A stretch of DNA of 64,000 nt, from the NCBI RefSeq assembly GCF_024460775.1, contig NZ_JANFYZ010000001.1:434001-498000 (forward strand), given 5' to 3'. Source of the DNA: Desulfovibrio desulfuricans. Its GTDB lineage: Bacteria; Desulfobacterota; Desulfovibrionia; Desulfovibrionales; Desulfovibrionaceae. The position numbers were made by a program, and so were the translations under genes. Positions 1-9,157 of the stretch are shown here, piece after piece. Within the stretch, counting starts at the first letter, position 1, and each line of letters begins with the position of its first letter. The notes under the pieces were generated by a model, which worked only from the letters and a program-made list of their open reading frames with translations, was not told where the DNA came from and made no database searches.

Positions 1-26
1 GTTCCGGCAGCGGCCTTATCAAGTAA
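1..26 (+). CDS. Possible 3' end of an upstream gene
   Basis: An open frame enters from the left edge and stops at a TAA at 24-26, giving the tail SGSGLIK. Too little is visible to name a family. The only support is that a rho-independent terminator follows about 100 bases later on the same strand. The true upstream gene could end in another frame. Confidence 0.25.
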
Positions 27-123
27 TTCAAGAAGAACTCTTGCAGCAAACCCCTTTGCGCCCGGCGGCTTTGCCGACTCTGACGGCGCAATACCCGAGA
101 AACGGGGTTTGCCATCACTCTTG

Positions 124-149
124 GGGCGGCGCAACACGCCGCCCTTTTT
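124..149 (+). terminator. Rho-independent terminator upstream of the radical SAM gene
   Basis: A perfect 8-bp stem (124-131 with 137-144) with loop CAACA is followed by five T residues. It probably ends the transcript entering from the left edge, which makes the next gene the first of its own unit. Confidence 0.75.
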
Positions 150-188
150 GCACCCTTCGCCTTTTCTCCAACCCACACAAGGATAGAC

Positions 189-2864
189 ATGCGCCCACTG
201 CTGCCCCTATTGCCCAAACCCAGCCGCTATGCGGGCATTGAGGACAACGCCTGCCGTAAGAACCCCGAAGAAGTACGCCTGCGCGTGGCTCTGGCCTTTC
301 CCGATACCTATGATGTGGGCATGTCCTACCTTGGACAAAAAATTCTTTACAATATCGTCAACAGCGAACCGCGCTGGTGGGCAGAGCGCGTCATGGCGCC
401 TGAAAAGGAAGCCGCAGAAATTCTGCGCGCCCACAATACGCCGCTGGCCACGCTGGAATCAGACACGCCATTGGGCAACATGCACTGCCTGAGCTTTTCC
501 ATCACGCACGAGCTCTGCTACACCAATGTGCTCTATATGCTTGATCTGGCAGGCATCCCGCTGCGCACTGCAGACAGGCCGAAAAGCCTCACCCAATGCC
601 CCCTGGTTATTGCTGGCGGCGGCGCGCTGCTGAGCGCGGAACCGCTGACCCCCTTTGTGGACATCATGGTGCTCGGCGACGGCGAGGAAAGCCTGCCGGA
701 CGTGCTGCGCATGCTTGAAAAAGCTCTGGATCAGGGCTGGACGCGCGATGAAATGCTGCTGCAATCGCGCACCATTCCCGGCGTGTACGTGCCGTCCCTT
801 TTTCAGCAGGAATTTGACGCCGCAGGCGCGCCCATTTTCCCGCTCAAGCCACTGCGCGATGACTACCAGCGCCCCACCCGGCGCATTGTGGCCGACCTCA
901 ACAATGCGGCCTACCCCACGCGGCAGGTTGTGCCTGTGGGCGCTGTCCACAATCGCCTCTCGCTCGAAATCGCGCGCGGCTGCACACGCGGCTGCCGTTT
1001 TTGCCATGCGGGCATGGTTTACCGCCCCGTGCGCGAGCGCTCGCTTGACAATATCAATGAACTCCTGACCAAATGCCTGAACGAAACGGGCTTTGACGAA
1101 ATTTCCTTCCTTTCTCTGAGCACGGGCGACTTTTCCGCCTTGAAGACCCTGAGCTTCGGCGTGCTTGACCGCTGCGCCCGCGAACAGATCAGCCTTTCCC
1201 TGCCCTCGCTTCGCGTTGGCTCCATTGATGACGAAATCATTGAACGCATGGCCGATCTGCGCCGCACTGGCGTGACTCTCGCCCCCGAGGCTGGCAGTCA
1301 GCGCCTGCGCGACGTTATCAACAAGGGCGTTACCGAAGAAGGCCTGCTGCTGCACGCGCAGAAACTGGTCGAACACGGCTGGCGGCTTGTAAAGCTCTAC
1401 TTCATGATCGGCCTGCCCACAGAAACGGATGAAGACCTGTCGGCCATTGCGGATATCTGCCGCAAGGTTCGCGATGCCGCTGGCCGCGGCAACCCCCGCT
1501 TACAGGTGACAGCCGCCCTTTCACCCTTTGTGCCCAAGCCCTTCACGCCCTTCCAGTGGGTGCCGCAGATCGGGCAGGATGAAATCCAGCGCCGCGTCAA
1601 TCTGGTGCGGACGCAGTTCAAGGGGCAGAAGTTCCTCAAGCTGCGCTGGCACGAACCCGCCATGAGTCACCTTGAAGGGGTCTTGTCGCGCGCAGACCGC
1701 CGTATGGCCGATGTGGTGGAAAAGGCCTACCGCAAGGGCGCTGTGTTTACGAGCTGGATGGAACATTTTTCTCTGCCGCCCTGGCTTGAAGCTCTTGAAG
1801 AGTGCGGTATCAGCGCGCAGGAATGCACCGGCCCGCGCGAACCCGGCGCAGCCCTGCCCTGGAGCCACCTTGAAGCTGGCATTTCCGAGGAATTTCTGCT
1901 GCGTGAACGCGAACGCGCCCTGACGGAAAAAATTACCGATGATTGCCGCTACGGCGCGTGCCGCCAGTGCGGCGCATGTGACACCAAGGCTGCCCCTTCG
2001 CGCATGCAGCACGCATCCGCCCCGGCGGACTCGGACGAACCCGGCCAGCCCCTGCACCGCAACAGGCTTATTTTGCCGCAGCGCGACCAAATGGCCCACG
2101 CGCCTACCCTGGACGAGGAAGGCCGCCTTGTCTGCCGTCCGCAAACCAGCCGCCCGCCCAAGATCACTGCGGAGCTGACCGTCAAGGCGGCCCAGTACCG
2201 CCTGTGGCACAGCAAGGCCGGGGGCAGCGCATATCTGAGCCAGCTTGAATTGCAGGCTGTGCTTGACCGCGCTTTGCGCAGGGCTGCCATGCCCCTGGCA
2301 TTTTCGCAGGGCTTCCACCCCATGCCGTTGCTCTCCTTTGGCCGCGCGCTGCCTGTGGGCGTGGAAAGCCAGGCCGAGTGGTTTGCCCTTACCCTGCACA
2401 AAAATCTGCCGCCGGAAGAAGTCGCCGCGCGCCTGGCCCCCCTGCTGCCCCCCGGCATGAACGTGCTGCGGGTGGAGCCTGTGGAAAAAAGCCGCCGCAC
2501 AGAACAGGCCGTTGCCGAAGCCTTTACCCTGCGCATGCCCACTCAGGAAGAAACCGCAGCGGCAGCCCGCTGCTTTGCCGAATTTGCCGAGATGTCCGAG
2601 CGCATGTTCACGCGCGATACCAAGAAAGGCCCGCGCACGGCAGATATCCGACTGATGTTGCGCGACTGGTCAACAAAGACCAGTGAAGCGAGCCAGGTGG
2701 AGGCCGTGACATTTGTGGCAGACTGGAGTAACGGATACCTGTCTCCTCTGGTTTTCTGCATGGCAGTGCTTGAAACCCTGGGAGCATCCGAAATTCTGCG
2801 CCAGCGCATAGGCTTGCTTAAAACAGCGCAGATATTTGCGGACGGTCAATCCTATCCAGAGTAA
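189..2864 (+). CDS. Radical SAM protein (TIGR03960-like) fused to a DUF2344 domain
   Basis: An 891-residue protein. Residues about 30-190 form a B12-binding-like N-terminal region. A radical SAM core follows, with the cluster motif CTRGCRFC giving C265, C269 and C272 for the 4Fe-4S cluster that cleaves S-adenosylmethionine. A second cysteine group (C586, C591, C594, C597) lies after the core and could hold another Fe-S cluster or a zinc. From about residue 669 the sequence matches the DUF2344 'radical SAM-linked' type, a separate gene in many bacteria. The ATG at 189 has AAGGA seven bases upstream. The family has no proven reaction that I know of; a role in RNA or ribosome modification is sometimes guessed. 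It is followed four bases later by the SGNH gene. Confidence 0.85.
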   Translation: MRPLLPLLPKPSRYAGIEDNACRKNPEEVRLRVALAFPDTYDVGMSYLGQKILYNIVNSEPRWWAERVMAPEKEAAEILRAHNTPLATLESDTPLGNMHCLSFSITHELCYTNVLYMLDLAGIPLRTADRPKSLTQCPLVIAGGGALLSAEPLTPFVDIMVLGDGEESLPDVLRMLEKALDQGWTRDEMLLQSRTIPGVYVPSLFQQEFDAAGAPIFPLKPLRDDYQRPTRRIVADLNNAAYPTRQVVPVGAVHNRLSLEIARGCTRGCRFCHAGMVYRPVRERSLDNINELLTKCLNETGFDEISFLSLSTGDFSALKTLSFGVLDRCAREQISLSLPSLRVGSIDDEIIERMADLRRTGVTLAPEAGSQRLRDVINKGVTEEGLLLHAQKLVEHGWRLVKLYFMIGLPTETDEDLSAIADICRKVRDAAGRGNPRLQVTAALSPFVPKPFTPFQWVPQIGQDEIQRRVNLVRTQFKGQKFLKLRWHEPAMSHLEGVLSRADRRMADVVEKAYRKGAVFTSWMEHFSLPPWLEALEECGISAQECTGPREPGAALPWSHLEAGISEEFLLRERERALTEKITDDCRYGACRQCGACDTKAAPSRMQHASAPADSDEPGQPLHRNRLILPQRDQMAHAPTLDEEGRLVCRPQTSRPPKITAELTVKAAQYRLWHSKAGGSAYLSQLELQAVLDRALRRAAMPLAFSQGFHPMPLLSFGRALPVGVESQAEWFALTLHKNLPPEEVAARLAPLLPPGMNVLRVEPVEKSRRTEQAVAEAFTLRMPTQEETAAAARCFAEFAEMSERMFTRDTKKGPRTADIRLMLRDWSTKTSEASQVEAVTFVADWSNGYLSPLVFCMAVLETLGASEILRQRIGLLKTAQIFADGQSYPE

Positions 2865-2868
2865 CCAT

Positions 2869-3489
2869 ATGCCGCATACGACACCAGCCTGGTTCTTTTT
2901 TGGCGATTCGCTGACGCAAGGCGTTAACGATTGTCTCATGCCGGGCGGGTGGGTAAGCAGGCTGGCAGTGCTTGCACACAAAACGGGCCTTTGCCCCATA
3001 CCGCGCGCCACGTTTTATAATCTGGGCGCGCGGCGGCACGGCACGGCTGACGTTGCCGCACGCTGGCGGCAGGAGCTGGAAAACAGGCTTATACCCGGTA
3101 TGAAGCCGCACCTTGTTTTTTGCGTGGGCGTGGTGGATATGGCTGCCCCAGGCGGCGGCCAGCCCGCAGACCCGGCATCGATGGCAGCATTGCTGCACCC
3201 CGTGCTGGAAGAAACGGCGGCAACCGCCCCCACTCTGGTGATCAGCCCGCCGCCCGTTGCGGCAGCGGAAGCGAACGCCCGCATCGCACAACTGTGCAAA
3301 CTGCAACAAATGCTGTGCGACCAGCGCGGCATTCCTTTTGCGCAGGTGCATGAGCTTTTGATAACCAATTCCGTCTATATGGACGATCTGAGCGATGGGC
3401 TGCACCCCGGATCACAGGGTTGCGCCCAGATGGCGCAAACGCTGCTGGCGCAGCAATGCGTTAGAGAATTCATGCGCGCCGCGCAGTAG
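2869..3489 (+). CDS. SGNH/GDSL-type hydrolase
   Basis: A 206-residue protein. Block I reads GDSLTQG near residue 12 and carries the nucleophilic serine. Block V reads DGLHPGSQG near residue 176 and carries the Asp and His of the triad. No signal peptide is visible, so it is probably a cytoplasmic esterase or lysophospholipase. I chose the ATG at 2869, just after the preceding stop, because an earlier in-frame start at 2836 would overlap the radical SAM gene and adds nothing conserved. The substrate cannot be told from sequence. Confidence 0.8.
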   Translation: MPHTTPAWFFFGDSLTQGVNDCLMPGGWVSRLAVLAHKTGLCPIPRATFYNLGARRHGTADVAARWRQELENRLIPGMKPHLVFCVGVVDMAAPGGGQPADPASMAALLHPVLEETAATAPTLVISPPPVAAAEANARIAQLCKLQQMLCDQRGIPFAQVHELLITNSVYMDDLSDGLHPGSQGCAQMAQTLLAQQCVREFMRAAQ

Positions 3490-3498
3490 GAGAACACA

Positions 3499-3729
3499 AT
3501 GGGTTCATGTATTCCCTTTATTGACGAACAGCCTTTTGCAGAACGTGTCAAAACAATGGCGGATGACGAACTGCTTGAAATCTGGGAAGAAACCCAGCAG
3601 CTTGAAAGCATGTTGTGTAATGCCTTGCACACAGATCTTGCCCTGGCTCCTGATTATGAAAAGGTCATTGTGGAAGAGCTGTTTCTGCGGTCGAGCCGCC
3701 GGGTACGGCAGCAGCCGCTGGGTAAATAA
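3499..3729 (+). CDS. Small conserved hypothetical protein
   Basis: A 76-residue acidic, mostly helical protein with no recognised domain. It has a good ribosome binding site (AGGAG seven bases before the ATG), starts ten bases after the SGNH gene and is followed at once by a terminator. These support a real third gene of the unit. It has two cysteines and no membrane segment. Function unknown. Confidence 0.65.
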   Translation: MGSCIPFIDEQPFAERVKTMADDELLEIWEETQQLESMLCNALHTDLALAPDYEKVIVEELFLRSSRRVRQQPLGK

Positions 3730-3749
3730 TTCTCTTTTTTTCTGTTGAT

Positions 3750-3784
3750 ACGGCTCCTGCACGCGATTGCAGGGGCCGTTTTTT
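3750..3784 (+). terminator. Rho-independent terminator of the radical SAM/SGNH unit
   Basis: A 12-bp stem with one G-T wobble (3750-3761 with 3768-3779) and a CGCGAT loop runs into six T residues. It sits 20 bases after the stop of the small protein. Confidence 0.85.
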
Positions 3785-3967
3785 CATTGCAGCGTTTGCC
3801 TTGCAGTGCAGGTTGCCTGCGGCGGCAAAATGCGCCAATCAGTCAGCCATCACAAGACAAAAGGCTTGCGCACTTTCAGCGGCTGGCGCTGGTGCGTCAC
3901 CGCTTCTCCCCCTCTTTTCCCAGTTCACCGCAAGATCAAATGCAGTGTTTGGCTATGGTCAACAGTT

Positions 3968-4000
3968 AAAAACAGGCCGGGCATAGCCCGGCCTGTTTTT
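3968..4000. terminator. Bidirectional terminator between convergent units
   Basis: A perfect 15-bp inverted repeat with a 3-base ATA loop is flanked by A5 on the left and T5 on the right. It can therefore stop transcripts from both sides, including the cheW unit coming from the right. Confidence 0.85.
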
Positions 4001-4172
4001 AATACCCTTTCGGCACTGTTGTCATAATCTGCTGACACAGCACCCAGGCAGCCATGATATACGTGGCTACTCTACGGATGCCGGGCTCTGCGGGCGCAGT
4101 CAGAGAAATCGGTGCAGGCACTCTCCACACGTTACTCTGCTGGCAATGCAGCGCCAGATGCCGGGCTACGGG

Positions 4173-4649
4173 CTAGACGGACGTCAACATCTCCAGATCG
4201 TCGCTAGAAAGCAGCTTATCAAGATCAAGCATGATAAGCAGGCGATCCTGCAACTTGCCCACTCCGCTGATGTAGTCCGAGTCCACCCCGGCCACAACTG
4301 GCGGCGGCGGTTCCACCGTGCTTGCGGGTATGCGCAACACCTCGGAGACGGCATCGACAACAAAGCCCACAATGATGTTGTTGATTTCAATGACAATAAT
4401 CCGCGTGTTTTTGTCATGTCCCTTGGGGGCAAGACCAAAACGCCGACGCAGGTCAATGATGGGGATCACCTTGCCGCGCAGATTGATGACGCCTTCCACA
4501 AATTCCGGAGCACGGGGCACCTTGGTGATTTCCATGGTGCGGATGATCTCCTGAACTTTCAGGATGTTCACCCCGAACTCTTCTTCACCGATGCTGAACG
4601 TCACCAGTTGCAGAAGTTCGTCTTCCTGTTTTTTTTGACTCAGATCCAT
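4173..4649 (-). CDS. cheW: Chemotaxis scaffold protein CheW
   Basis: A 158-residue single CheW domain: an N-terminal FSIGEEEFGV strand, the typical VINLRGKVIPIIDLR core near residue 58, and FVVDAVSEVLRI. CheW couples chemoreceptors to the CheA kinase. No cheA, receptor or other chemotaxis gene lies nearby, so this is an orphan copy that must join arrays encoded elsewhere. AAGGGAG eight bases before the ATG fixes the start. The preceding 169 bases (4650-4818) are non-coding and presumably hold its promoter. Confidence 0.92.
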   Translation of the reverse strand: MDLSQKKQEDELLQLVTFSIGEEEFGVNILKVQEIIRTMEITKVPRAPEFVEGVINLRGKVIPIIDLRRRFGLAPKGHDKNTRIIVIEINNIIVGFVVDAVSEVLRIPASTVEPPPPVVAGVDSDYISGVGKLQDRLLIMLDLDKLLSSDDLEMLTSV

Positions 4650-4818
4650 GTCTGCTCCCTTGTCGCAAGTAGGCCGCAGTCGTGTGCAGAAAAATTACAT
4701 GAGGGGCAACCCTTGGGCCGTGAACCTCTTTTCCATTTCAAGCACTGCTGTATGGTCACACATTAGACAATATCGGCAGGGCAGTAAAGAACCATAGGGC
4801 AATCTACGAAAAAGGCCA

Positions 4819-6741
4819 TTATTTTTCATAAGTTTCACTCAGGGCCTGCTCAAGTGTCCGGGCGCTATACACATCGCGCAGCACAAGAGGCTGCCCGGCT
4901 TCATCCCCGGCGGGGAAAATGGCTGTAAGCGGAATACTTTTGCTGCCCAGGGCGTCAAGCAATCGAACCGCATAGGCATTGGCGTTGGTCAGATCCACGC
5001 GTACGAGTTCCATGCCGTACCGGGCCTGAAGCTTGCGCATGCGTTCGTCCGTCAGCACTGTGGCTTCCATAAATTTGCAGTTGGGGCACCAGTTGGCGGT
5101 AAATTCAAGCAGCATGGGCTTTTTGCCAAGGTTGGCCTCAAAAGCCTCCGGCGTGAATTGCCGCCATTGGGGCAGGGGCGCAACTGGGCGCAGTACCCAG
5201 AAAACAGACGCCACCAGCAGACCCACGCCCAGCACGCCCATGATCTTGCGCCTCAGGGGCGGCGCGGTTATGCCGCAATACTGCCCCCACAGCCAGGCGC
5301 AGAGCGAAAGCACCAGCAGCACGGTGAGCACCTGCATGTGCCGCTCAACAGGCAGCACAGAAAGCAGGTAAAGGGCCGTGCCCATGAGCATAAAGCCCAC
5401 TATGCGCTCAAAAACGTGCATCCAGGCGCCGGGTTTTGGCAAAATACGCGCCAGATCTGGCCAGATGCAAAACAGGATGTACGGCAGGGCCATGCCCAGA
5501 CCCACAGCCCAAAAAACCACAACAACAATGATGAGCGGCTGGGTAAAAGCCCAGCCCAGCACGCCGCCCAGCAGCGGGCCGCTGCACGGCGTAGCCAGAA
5601 AGGTCGAAACAAGGCCCGTAAAATATGCCTGCAAACAGGGATTTTTGCTGTTGGCCCCGGTCTTGAGGTCAATAACCGGCAGGCTGAACACGCCAAGGGT
5701 AGACAGCCCCATCAAAAAGACCACCAGCAGCATGACCATGAGCACAGCCTGATTTTGATAAAGCTGCCCCCACATAAGGTCTGCAAGCCCCAGCACAAGA
5801 GCCAGTGCGCTGAACAGCGTCATGACCCCTGCGGCAAAGCAGAGGTTGTGCTGCCGAAATCGCTTGAGCCCTGCGGCATCACGCCCGCCAACCATGAGAA
5901 GCCCGCTCACCTTGAAGGTGAGCACTGGCAGCACGCAGGGCATGGCGTTGAGCAGCAGGCCCGCGAGTATGCCAAACAGCAGGGCCTTGCCCAGGCCGGA
6001 AATTTCCATGGAATCATCAAGAAAACGCGGCGAAAGGCGCACGTCAAAACCATCCGGCGGCGGCAGCTTTTCCATGCCTTCCTCGACCCATCCACCAGTG
6101 GTGGCCTGCGCGGACTCCCTGGCCCACGCGTCCCCCGCCGCATCATCGTTGCCGTCCTCTTCCGCCTGGGGTGCTGGCGGCGGCGCAGGCGTGCGACGTT
6201 GCAATTCCTGCCACTGTATGCGCCAGGGCATGCCGCTGATGGGCGCTGATTCACGCGCAACCACGCCCGTCACTTGTTCATTGACGGGCATGCACTTGCG
6301 GCTGGAGCATAACAGCATGCTCAAATCAGCCACAAAGGGCTTTCCTGCGGCATCGGACGGCAAGGGGATGTAGAAGGTCACGTTGCCTTCGTACACGTTC
6401 ACGGTAGCCGCTGGATCGTAATAATCGCGCTGGACTGCTCCATCGGGGTAATACACGGGCAAGGCCCGGCCCCCTGCTACAGAAAAAGCCACAGTAGTGG
6501 GTCTGCCCGCCTCGCCCGGTTCGTGCCCGTAGGCGTGAAATTCCGCAGGGATAACAATATGCAGCGCAGCAATCAGGTTTTGCCCGTCGCGGGCAGTTTC
6601 AAGCCTTGGTTGCAGATCCTCGGCCCGCGCCCCAAAACTCATAAAAACAGCGGCGCACAGCACCACGAGGCTTGCGCACAGCACTCGCCAGACCAGGGCA
6701 AGCGGCATGGCGGAAGCTACGGCCAGTTTGTCATATTTCAA
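4819..6741 (-). CDS. dsbD: Thiol:disulfide interchange protein DsbD
   Basis: A 640-residue inner-membrane reductant conduit that passes electrons from cytoplasmic thioredoxin to periplasmic thiol proteins. All three cysteine pairs of the relay are visible: CSSRKC in the N-terminal periplasmic domain (about residue 145), C in MPCVLPVL plus C in TPCSGP of the transmembrane domain (about 266 and 384), and WCPNC of the C-terminal thioredoxin domain (about 552). About eight membrane segments lie in between. The frame opens with TTG at 6741. An ATG at 6708 would also give a normal signal peptide ending in ARA, so the start is uncertain. It may serve cytochrome c biogenesis or the TlpA-like protein further on. 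Confidence 0.9.
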   Translation of the reverse strand: MKYDKLAVASAMPLALVWRVLCASLVVLCAAVFMSFGARAEDLQPRLETARDGQNLIAALHIVIPAEFHAYGHEPGEAGRPTTVAFSVAGGRALPVYYPDGAVQRDYYDPAATVNVYEGNVTFYIPLPSDAAGKPFVADLSMLLCSSRKCMPVNEQVTGVVARESAPISGMPWRIQWQELQRRTPAPPPAPQAEEDGNDDAAGDAWARESAQATTGGWVEEGMEKLPPPDGFDVRLSPRFLDDSMEISGLGKALLFGILAGLLLNAMPCVLPVLTFKVSGLLMVGGRDAAGLKRFRQHNLCFAAGVMTLFSALALVLGLADLMWGQLYQNQAVLMVMLLVVFLMGLSTLGVFSLPVIDLKTGANSKNPCLQAYFTGLVSTFLATPCSGPLLGGVLGWAFTQPLIIVVVVFWAVGLGMALPYILFCIWPDLARILPKPGAWMHVFERIVGFMLMGTALYLLSVLPVERHMQVLTVLLVLSLCAWLWGQYCGITAPPLRRKIMGVLGVGLLVASVFWVLRPVAPLPQWRQFTPEAFEANLGKKPMLLEFTANWCPNCKFMEATVLTDERMRKLQARYGMELVRVDLTNANAYAVRLLDALGSKSIPLTAIFPAGDEAGQPLVLRDVYSARTLEQALSETYEK

Positions 6742-6778
6742 TGCATTGTCTCTTTTTAGCTGATTTTTTTCAAATTGC

Positions 6779-6808
6779 TTGACAGGCAGGGCCGCATGAG
6801 CGTAAACA
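6779..6808 (+). promoter_or_regulatory. Candidate sigma-70 promoter for tRNA-Lys
   Basis: A consensus -35 TTGACA at 6779-6784 is followed after 18 bases by TAAACA as a weak -10, about 16 bases before the mature tRNA 5' end. The -35 is convincing; the -10 is not. Confidence 0.45.
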
Positions 6809-6824
6809 CCTTTTCACGCAATGC

Positions 6825-6900
<76 letters not shown>

Positions 6901-6909
6901 GAAAATTCA

Positions 6910-6939
6910 GGTTCGCGGTTCAACCGCGAACCTTTTTTT
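6910..6939 (+). terminator. Terminator of tRNA-Lys
   Basis: A 9- to 11-bp GC-rich stem around TTCAA (6910-6932) is followed by seven T residues, ten bases after the CCA end. Confidence 0.85.
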
Positions 6940-7452
6940 GTTGTTGCATTATGTTTTTTCATGGCGTTCACCTGTTGCAAGACAATAGCCGCTCCTCGAA
7001 GGCAAGTCTAGACAAGCGCTTTCCGGCTACGTCACTTGTGAAAACCGCAGCTTACGGCCTTCCTTGTTCGCATTTGACCGCTCCCGCCCTTTGCCAGCCC
7101 ATCACAGGCCGATTCTGCCCCTTCTGCTGCCAATTTTTCTTAACAGTCTTGCATGGATAAATATTACCAACCGCACATCGGCCCTGAAGCCAGACAGGCA
7201 GTCACAGCCGCAATGCCGCGATTACGGATTTTCTCCCAGCACGCCACAAGCCACGATTTCATATTTCTGCTTGTGCCAAAAAAAATTTTCAACACCTTGC
7301 CATACGCTGCCCAACTTGCTTGGCTGGCAGCGGCAGGAATCCCTTGCCCCCCAAGGTACACACCACAAAAAACAAGGCCCGCTTATCATGCCATCCCCAA
7401 AGGGACGCGCACGCCAAGCGGGCCTTTACAGCCTGAAAACGCGGCTACAGCG
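6940..7452. other. Intergenic stretch between tRNA-Lys and the permease gene
   Basis: About 500 bases without a supportable gene. The only clear element is the minus-strand terminator at 7367-7426. Open frames that run through here continue antisense into the permease gene and look like shadows. Confidence 0.6.
7367..7426 (-). terminator. Terminator of the permease gene
   Basis: Reading on the minus strand, a perfect 11-bp outer stem (7416-7426 with 7374-7384) encloses a 31-base loop and is followed by six T residues (7367-7372). It lies 26 bases after the permease stop. Confidence 0.7.
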
Positions 7453-8853
7453 TTATTTGCTCATGCTGGGAGGCAGATGCTTGCTCTGCTTTTTCAGCCT
7501 GTAGCCCAGCCATACAAAGGCAATCCAGATGGGGGCAAGCATTACCGCAAGGCTTTCACCAATGATCACAAGCACTGCGAGCACCATGGCCATGACCAGC
7601 AGGCACAGATAGTTGGTGAAAGGATGCCAAAGGGACTTGAAATGAATGACTTCGCCAGCCCGAACCATGGCAGCGCGGAACTTGAGGTGCGTCAGGCTGA
7701 TCATGGCCCAGTTAATGACCAGAGCGGCAACAACAAGCGACATGAGCAGGCCAAGGGCCTTGCCGGGCATGGCGTAGTTGATGATGACGCAGATCAGCGT
7801 GGCTAGAGACGAAATCAGCAGGGCGTACACCGGCACGCCGCGAGCGCTGACCGTACCGAAGGCCTTGGGGGCGTTGCCCTGAAGCGCCAGGCCAAACAGC
7901 ATGCGGCTGTTGCAGTAAACGCAGCCATTGTAGACGGAAAGGGCCGCTGTGAGCACCACAAAGTTCAGCACATGCGCGGCAAAAGGAATGCCGATGAGGT
8001 CAAAAATCTGCACAAAGGGGCTGGCTACCATGGCCTGGGCCCAGTGGCTCTTGTCCACGGGTGCGCCAAGCTGGCTCCAGGGGTGCAGGGTCAGCAGCAC
8101 AAGCAGCGCGCCAATGTAAAAAATAAGAATGCGGTAGATGATCTGGTTCACAGCCTTGGGGATGGTCACACGCGGATTGTCGGTTTCCGCAGCGGCAATG
8201 CCCACAAGCTCCAGCCCGCCGAACGAAAAGGCCACAACCGCCAGTGCGGTAAACACGCCTTCCCATCCATGCGGCAAAAAGCCGCCGTGGGTCCACAGGT
8301 TGCTCACCGCCGCGTCAGGGCCAGCATGGCCGCTGAACAACAAAAAAGACCCCAGCAGAATCATGGAGACAATGGCCACAATCTTGATGGAGGCAAACCA
8401 GAATTCCATTTCGCCAAAAAGGCTCACATGGCAAAGGTTTACGCCGGTGATCAGCAGGAAGAAAAAGGCCGTGGTCTGCCATGGCTGGATGCTGGGAAAC
8501 CAGTATTGCACATATACGGCAACAGCCGACAGCTCGGACATGCCCACCAGAACATACAGAATCCAGTAGTTCCAGCCAGAAAGCAGACCGGGAAAATCGC
8601 CCCAGTACTTGTGGGCAAGGTTGCTGAAAGATCCGGCAACGGGTTCCTGCGCCATCATTTCGCCAAGCTGGCGCATGATCATGAAGGCAATGAAGCCGCC
8701 AAGCGCGTAGCTGATCAGAACAGCGGGGCCAGCCATCTGGATGGTGCCAGCCGAACCAAGGAACAAGCCGGTGCCAATGGCTCCGCCCAGGGCAATGAGC
8801 TGTACATGCCTGTTTTTTAAGGCTCTCTTCAATTCTGGTTTTTCGTTTTTCAT
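7453..8853 (-). CDS. Aromatic amino acid permease (AroP/PheP-like, APC superfamily)
   Basis: A 466-residue integral membrane transporter with about 12 helices. The N-terminus NRHVQLIALGGAIGTGLFLG, then MIRQLGEM-like and SGWNYWILYVLVGMSELSA segments, closely resemble E. coli PheP and AroP as I remember them. Proton-driven uptake of phenylalanine, tyrosine or tryptophan is the likely job, although related permeases carry other amino acids. The frame stays open upstream to 9225, but those extra 124 residues do not look like protein of this family. I chose the ATG at 8853, which lacks a strong ribosome binding site. It appears to be a single-gene unit. Confidence 0.85.
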   Translation of the reverse strand: MKNEKPELKRALKNRHVQLIALGGAIGTGLFLGSAGTIQMAGPAVLISYALGGFIAFMIMRQLGEMMAQEPVAGSFSNLAHKYWGDFPGLLSGWNYWILYVLVGMSELSAVAVYVQYWFPSIQPWQTTAFFFLLITGVNLCHVSLFGEMEFWFASIKIVAIVSMILLGSFLLFSGHAGPDAAVSNLWTHGGFLPHGWEGVFTALAVVAFSFGGLELVGIAAAETDNPRVTIPKAVNQIIYRILIFYIGALLVLLTLHPWSQLGAPVDKSHWAQAMVASPFVQIFDLIGIPFAAHVLNFVVLTAALSVYNGCVYCNSRMLFGLALQGNAPKAFGTVSARGVPVYALLISSLATLICVIINYAMPGKALGLLMSLVVAALVINWAMISLTHLKFRAAMVRAGEVIHFKSLWHPFTNYLCLLVMAMVLAVLVIIGESLAVMLAPIWIAFVWLGYRLKKQSKHLPPSMSK

Positions 8854-9157
8854 TTGCAGCAATTTGGCTATGCGGCCACTCCCCGCCAGAGTCGCCCTGT
8901 TGCACAAAATCCGGTATGCGGCCGGCCAATCCTCTTGTCGCCAAAAACGAAAGGCGGCTTCCACAACAAAACCGGCCTTTCGCGCACATTCGCCTTTTGT
9001 CCGGTCAGCAGCAGACGGCTGACCCAACATTCTGCAGGCCGCAATACAGCCCGCCGCAGCTATTGGCACCGCGGTGGGCAAACCGCTTATGCGGCCCTGC
9101 GCCTGGCACAATAACAAAACGCCGCTCGAAAACAAGCGGCGTTTTGCGTCAGAACAG
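8854..9157. other. Intergenic stretch upstream of the permease gene
   Basis: About 300 bases that should hold the permease promoter (minus strand) and do hold the terminator of the next minus-strand unit at 9116-9145. No other feature is recognisable. Confidence 0.5.
9116..9145 (-). terminator. Terminator of the metH-to-zinc-ribbon unit
   Basis: An 11-bp stem (9116-9126 with 9135-9145) with an 8-base loop ends in TTTT and further T residues on the minus strand, 12 bases past the stop of the zinc-ribbon gene. Confidence 0.8.

Larger units (their letters stand above)
3730..4172. other. Intergenic stretch between the small gene and cheW
   Basis: Apart from the two terminators (3750-3784 and 3968-4000) I see no gene, repeat or recognisable RNA here. 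Short open frames in this stretch lack ribosome binding sites and family resemblance. Confidence 0.6.

Noticed and set aside
3745..4027. Several short open frames after the small hypothetical gene
   Set aside because: They cross one or both terminators and have no ribosome binding sites.
5158..6249. A 363-codon open frame antisense to dsbD
   Set aside because: DsbD has all its cysteine pairs in the sense frame; the antisense product is His/Gln-rich low-complexity sequence.
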